A stretch of 64,000 nt of DNA from Hygrocybe punicea. Lineage: Eukaryota > Basidiomycota > Agaricomycetes > Agaricales > Hygrophoraceae. Location: positions 3,348,001 through 3,412,000 of the forward strand of contig OY744466.1 of NCBI GenBank assembly GCA_963556145.1. Reading direction: 5' to 3'. The position numbers and the translations under genes were made by a program. Under the pieces are notes generated by a model that worked only from the letters and a program-made list of their open reading frames with translations, had not been told where the DNA came from and ran no database searches. This document shows positions 61,335-64,000 of the stretch, in pieces (the stretch's first letter is position 1; the number at the start of each line of letters is the position of its first letter).

Positions 61335-62078
61335 ATGGCTCTTCCTGTAACTGAATTCGCTATTTTCAACACTACTGCCGCATATCGCGCGGATGACAAT
61401 ATTCTTGACGCAGGCTTTACACTTTTGGCCAAAGCTGATGGTCTGCAAAGGTGGCGTGGGTTCCTTTTTGTCAAGAAAGTTGTCCCTCACGTAGATCCCA
61501 GGACTTTCCATGGTCTTCAGGTTGAAGATTCCCGTAAGGGATATGTAGTAAACAGTGAGTTCAGAGCACAGGCAACCTCATCATGATTCGGGGTTAAACG
61601 AAGAAATGTATTTAGTCTGGGAGACTCTTGAGCATCACTCGAATTTTACCAGCTGCGAAGCGTACGGTCCCATGATCGAAACCATGCAACCTGCGTTTGT
61701 AGGCGCGGTGCACGACTTCCATGTGAAGTTCACCGTCGATCCAACACCTATTCTTTGCCATCCTTGTACCAAAGTCACGGTCATTACGCCCAACGACCAA
61801 GAGAACATGTTTCAAGTTTTACAGATTCTCGACAGAATATCCCAAAAGAATCCCGATGTGGTCACTTATGGAGAAATGATCGAGGATAAAAGCGTCATTG
61901 TCATGATCTGTGCTCTGACAGCTGACGAAGTGAGCACTTTTTCATCTTGAAGGTTCAGTTGAACTCTGGTTCACCTTGGGATGTTATATAGCATAGTATT
62001 GAAAATTTGACCCTGCTAAGTCCGTTGACTGATTGCGCAGTCAAACACACTACGCTTCGGTTGTTTTCGAAGCAATAG
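61335..62078 (+). CDS. ABM-like (antibiotic biosynthesis monooxygenase fold) protein
   Basis: Four exons join in frame. The start MALPVTEFAIFNTTAAY and the following TFHGLQVEDSRKGYVVN, WETLEHHSNF match the small alpha/beta ABM/dimeric ferredoxin-like fold, present twice: the second half has CTKVTVITPNDQENMFQVLQ and DVVTYGEMIEDKSVIVMI. The C terminus after a last intron is TLLSPLTDCAVKHTTLRLF. ABM proteins act as small monooxygenases or isomerases without metal, but many fungal members have no known reaction. The stop TAG is at 62076-62078. No neighbour suggests a pathway. Confidence 0.72.
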
Positions 62079-62250
62079 TCGCCTCAGAAGAGTCCACTGA
62101 AATATCCGTACACGAAATATCCGTACACTTTTTTGATAAGAGGTATCTTTGTACCTCATGCGCCATCCGTAGTAATACAAAAAATTGGCTACAATCGATC
62201 TACCAGAGGCTGGATGAAATAAATGACTTGGTCATGGCGGTGACATGGAG

Positions 62251-63416
62251 CTACTTAGGTCGGCTTTGCATCCACTTCCGACCATCTGCAGTTCGACGCC
62301 ATTTCATCCACATCAAATCCTTCGTGAAAATAGGAAAATCGGTTGACTGCCCGGGAAATCGCCATATGTTCGCATCCCAAGCCAGACCTAGAGTATTGGG
62401 GTGCAGTGGTCGGAAAGCTTGGCTCATACGCTTCTCAGATTCATAGAACATCCTGAGACCTAACGCAGCCCATTCTACGGGTTTTTCAATTCCCGATACC
62501 CTTTTCAGATCTTCCTGACAGACGAGCCATGCTATCTCGGCTTCAGTCAGGCCGCGGGGTGATATATACCATGGTTCGTACTCGATGCCGTCGTACTTCG
62601 CCCTTCTTACGTTCGTATTCACCGGCCGTGGGAGACTGCTCTTCAAGACAGCCTGAACATGTAAACCTGCATAGAATTATTGAAATCAGTTTGATTGGCC
62701 TATCAACGGTAAAACCTGAACAAACCTTTCCTTTTGAAGTTCCTGCTGGGGATGCCATCGATGGTTTCATCTTGTCCAGTTTCGTGAATTCGTTTTTGAG
62801 CTCTGGCTGCGAGCGAAGTCATCGGATCGGACTGCGAGTCAACTAAGTCGGTTCGGAGGTGACAAGTGAGATTTTTGCATGCAAATTTATAACAAAAAAC
62901 TCTGCGACTTACGAAGTTGGACTTCGTTAGCACTTGCCGCGGTTCTGGTTGAAACAGCTCCCTCTATTTGAACTCCTGGCCTAGGTGTCTCGTTTTCTGA
63001 CGGTATTAAAAGATGAATAACTCTGCCTCCAGTCGATATAATCCGGGTGACGCACGCAAGGGTGTGCCTCTTCCCAGGTCTGCGTGCTTTATCTCCTCCT
63101 CCACTGGCTCTTCTTTCTTGATAATTGATTCCATCTTAATGACCCTTGCCTCCGTCTTGAAAATCGCTTCCGGTCTGTACTCAAGCTCGTGCGCCAATCC
63201 ACCTTCTGCGATGTCTCCGGGTAGTTGAGCACCGTCCACGTAAAATATTGGACTCCCTCCCGAATTGCGAAACACGAATTCGACCTGCTCGGAGTCCAAG
63301 AGAGACCCTCCGATTTGTACAGGCACATCTCGCAGAAACCTCGGGAGATGAAATGTTGGACTGCCTGAGATATTTTCGAACACAAAACGCACGATTTTCG
63401 GACGGTCCCCCGGCAT
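62251..63416 (-). CDS. protein of unknown function with internal repeat
   Basis: Four exons join in frame through GT-AG introns, including a GTGCGT donor near 63058. The start is MPGDRPKIV. Two similar strands follow: VRFVFENISGSPTFHLP and VEFVFRNSGGSPIFYVDG, an internal duplication. Next is a charged stretch with two possible sumoylation sites of form psi-K-x-E (IKME, IKKE). The last exon is large and rich in aromatic residues (EYEPWYISPRGLTEAEIAWL, GLAWDANIWRFPG, MWMKWRRTADGRKWM) and ends at 62251. I recognise no family. It may be a nuclear regulator given the charge pattern, but that is a guess. Confidence 0.62.
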
Positions 63417-64000
63417 AGTTTGGTTATCACTAGTTGGCTGTTGGAACAAATCTTTATATAGTTTGTTCAGTTCTCTTATTACCTATTTTGGCAACCGTCG
63501 GAAGGCCGCTTTTACCTAATGCAATTTCGGCACCAGTGCGCCAAGACGGATTCCACATTCCAATGTTCTCGTTGCCAAAGCACTAAATGTTGTGCATCTG
63601 AAGCTCCTTGCCTTTGCATGGGCTCCTGACTTCAAATCCTAGTCTGCTAAATGTCAATGGGGTCATTGGGAATCGCACAAAGCCCAGTGTGTGCCAAGCA
63701 GTCATTCATTGTGACGGTGAACGGGCAAGTGGGATCTTCGAACCGGTTCACCCGTCCGAACCATGAAACCCACCGTCTGGGAGACTTGAAGTTGAGGATG
63801 GATCGCGATCCGGTTGGACAATCAAATTGCCACTCTCCTTATGATCAAACCCAGCGACAGATTTGCTGCACCAAAGTGAGTTTGTATTTGTTGAAATGTT
63901 TGAGTGTTGATTTCCCGGGATCACGCTCATTTTGTAGGTGGCAACAATGGATGGTGGTCTTTTGTCACTCCCTGCTTCCCCTGACTCTGAATAAGGTCAC
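63417..64000. other. window end with MYND-like fragment
   Basis: On the plus strand, 63535-63600 reads CAKTDSTFQCSRCQSTKCC and 63646-63694 reads SAKCQWGHWESHKAQC. Together they match most of a MYND zinc finger, but no GT-AG splice joins them in frame and one expected early cysteine pair is missing. It may be a decayed gene, or the 5' end of a gene that runs past 64000 with exons I cannot place. Frames after 63720 are not conclusive. Confidence 0.35.

Noticed and set aside
61076..61474. Minus-strand frame of 132 codons
   Set aside because: Mostly opposite the ABM gene, whose exons have family support.

Overview
The window looks like nuclear DNA of a filamentous basidiomycete, most likely a mushroom-forming Agaricomycete. 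Genes lie on both strands 0.1-0.9 kb apart. Nearly all are cut by many short introns of about 45-70 nt, and stop codons fall where splicing predicts. Gene content also fits: a DUF7598-like membrane protein, an NB-ARC/TPR NLR, an F-box protein with the usual agaric layout, and a gpd gene split after its ATG. All reading was done by eye, so exon borders are hand predictions.

Layout. 1-2.1 kb: end of a membrane protein gene and a BAG-domain gene. 2.4-12.6 kb: an NLR (minus) head-to-head with the HEAT-repeat protein UTP10 (plus). 12.8-16.6 kb: a PAK/STE20-like kinase with a CRIB motif. 16.9-22.5 kb: RNA polymerase I subunit RPA49 and the histone H3K36 methyltransferase SET2, divergent. 22.9-25.4 kb: a disordered AT-hook nuclear protein. 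26.0-27.3 kb: two small paralogous genes of unknown function, each with a TATA box. 28.2-28.8 kb: an unidentified spliced gene or relic. 28.8-34.9 kb: three tandem cytochrome P450 copies, one clearly broken. 35.2-37.7 kb: a PPR protein. 38.0-39.5 kb: gpd (GAPDH). 40.3-41.9 kb: a complex I LYR subunit and a PP28 protein, divergent. 42.8-45.2 kb: a second PPR-like protein. 45.4-48.4 kb: an SR-type RRM protein and a RING-CH membrane E3. 48.5-50.3 kb: eIF2 gamma. 50.9-52.7 kb: an F-box protein. 52.9-55.5 kb: a GH79 glycosidase. 55.7-58.5 kb: a peroxisomal acyl-CoA oxidase. 58.6-60.5 kb: a La protein. 61.3-62.1 kb: an ABM-fold protein. 62.3-63.4 kb: an unknown protein with an internal repeat. 63.5-63.7 kb: a MYND-like fragment.

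Most genes are housekeeping. Several serve RNA or translation (UTP10, RPA49, La, SR protein, eIF2 gamma, SET2), but they do not form an operon-like unit. The accessory part is 25-35 kb: small lineage-specific genes and the P450 array, where local duplication and decay are visible.

I found no clearly new multi-gene system. The points most worth a second look are an in-frame stop in the BAG gene followed by 64 open codons, P450 copies at different stages of divergence, three good GC-AG introns, a 5-nt exon in gpd, the small paralogue pair, and a few unrecognised proteins.
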